Of a stretch of DNA of 20,642 nucleotides, positions 19,816 to 20,642 are shown piece after piece. Source of the DNA: Actinomortierella ambigua (lineage: Eukaryota > Mortierellomycota > Mortierellomycetes > Mortierellales > Mortierellaceae); contig JAAAJB010000609.1 in the NCBI GenBank assembly GCA_016098155.1, positions 1-20,642 on the forward strand, written 5' to 3'. A model generated the notes under the pieces. The model was given only the letters and a program-made list of their open reading frames with translations. It searched no databases and was not told the DNA's origin. Numbering within the stretch: position 1 is the stretch's first letter; each line of letters begins with the position of its first letter. A program made the position numbers and the translations under genes.

Positions 19816-20594
19816 TTAAATCTTTCTGAAAGGAATGAAGGCGAAGCGCGCCGGCCGAAAATGTGGAGTACAATACAAAATAGAAATTGGTCAAGGGCAT
19901 GCTTCACAAAGTAGGGAAAAAATGAATGGGCGTAATCGAACATGACCTTCGCATACATGTCTTACCGCAGAAAACGGCAGGGTAGTGACCAAGACGAAAC
20001 GCAGACGAAAATATTGTTGGTCAGTGAGAGGAGCAAGTGGTGCAAGGTGGAGAAACGGGTGAAAGAAGTCAAATGGGTTTAAAAGCAAGTTGAGAGAACA
20101 ATATTTTGTGCACTGATGAGAAAAATCGTCGGAAAACAATGCACCCCTTGAGACCACAAGGATATCAAGACACCAGGAAGCTGTGCATGAGATGAGAAAG
20201 GCTACTGATATCACACATCTCATGGCGAAAGTCGACAATGTCCCCAAACCAACCAACCAACCAACCAATTCATGTTGTGCATGAAAATCACTCTGAGAAA
20301 AGGAACTCACCCCTTGCGAAAGTCGAAAATACCGTTACACAATACCCCTTGCCTGGACACAAAAATATTTTAGCATTGCACCCCACGAAAACTATGATCA
20401 CTTGACTCCTTGTGTCCCATCAAGTCTTCAATTGTGTTCACATTTCCTCTTTACTTGTCACAAATCCCACGCTGTGTCAGAAAACACCTTCAACATCTAA
20501 ATCTTCCCTATTCCCCAGGGAGGCGTTTAAAAGACAGAACTCATCTTTCTTCTGTGACTCCAACATCTCTTGACTCAATTCTGCACCAACTACC
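19816..20594. promoter_or_regulatory. Divergent promoter region of the coiled-coil gene and the right-edge gene
   Basis: About 780 bp between two divergent start codons. It contains an AACC tetranucleotide run (about 20247-20268), three copies of CCCCTTG (20144-20150, 20310-20316, 20345-20351), two copies of GCGAAAGTCGA (20225-20235, 20316-20326) and a TATA-like TTTAAAAG near 20526-20533. Open frames here are short and overlap on both strands; none is supported as a gene. Confidence 0.5.
20247..20268. repeat. AACC tetranucleotide run
   Basis: About five uninterrupted AACC units in the intergenic region between the coiled-coil gene and the right-edge gene. The AACC unit is not a telomeric repeat unit, and the site is internal. 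Confidence 0.8.
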
Positions 20595-20642
20595 ATGTCC
20601 AATAGCACCCTTGACAAGGACTTTCCAGTCTTAGTTGCCATT
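20595..20642 (+). CDS. 5' end of a gene cut by the window edge
   Basis: The last 48 nt read ATG plus 15 open codons (MSNSTLDKDFPVLVAI). The ATG has a favourable context (CTACCATGT), follows a pyrimidine-rich leader of about 60 nt, and has a TATA-like TTTAAAAG 62-69 nt upstream. This layout matches the other gene starts in the window. The visible part is too short to name a product, and the frame could enter an intron soon after the edge. Confidence 0.45.
   Translation, partial: MSNSTLDKDFPVLVAI

Noticed and set aside
20247..20268. Telomere-like repeat
   Set aside because: The unit is AACC, repeated only about five times, not the fungal TTAGGG-type repeat, and it lies between two genes.

Overview
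The window reads as nuclear DNA of a filamentous fungus, most likely an early-diverging lineage such as Mortierellomycotina; that lineage call is inference. The evidence is short GT-AG introns (about 80-150 nt, a few longer), pyrimidine-rich leaders in front of start codons, AATAAA signals just after stop codons, a nuclear gene for the mitochondrial complex I subunit PSST/NDUFS7 with a targeting presequence, and regulatory proteins full of Gln, His and Ser runs. There is no bacterial-style operon, CRISPR array, rRNA or convincing transposon.

Layout. 1-5028: about 5 kb with no gene I can support, containing microsatellites and a long pyrimidine-rich stretch (about 2.9-3.9 kb). 5029-7647 (+): single-exon 872-aa protein with one C2H2 finger, one altered finger and long low-complexity arms, probably a transcription factor. 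8112-9862 (-): six-exon NDUFS7/PSST gene, convergent with the zinc-finger gene. 9863-10692: divergent promoter region. 10693-15996 (+): five-exon gene for a 1532-aa DDT/WHIM chromatin protein, a probable ISWI-remodeller partner. 16649-17703 (+): five-exon gene for a 182-aa protein with about four membrane segments, family not recognised. 18437-19815 (-): two-exon gene for a 422-aa coiled-coil protein, family not recognised. 20595-20642 (+): first 16 codons of a gene running off the window.

The genes are independent eukaryotic units: two nuclear regulators, one respiratory-chain subunit, one membrane protein and one coiled-coil protein. Nothing shows them to be a functional cluster. All splice models were built by eye from GT-AG signals, frame continuity and, for NDUFS7 and the DDT/WHIM gene, family knowledge. 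The observations most worth a second look are PCNA-binding (PIP-like) motifs and a possible second WHIM3-like segment in the DDT protein, a perfect TCGG-N6-CCGA palindrome inside the NDUFS7 gene, the Tyr/Leu heptad repeat of the coiled-coil protein, and a 15-nt sequence that serves as a 3' splice junction in one place and a 5' splice junction in another within the membrane-protein gene.
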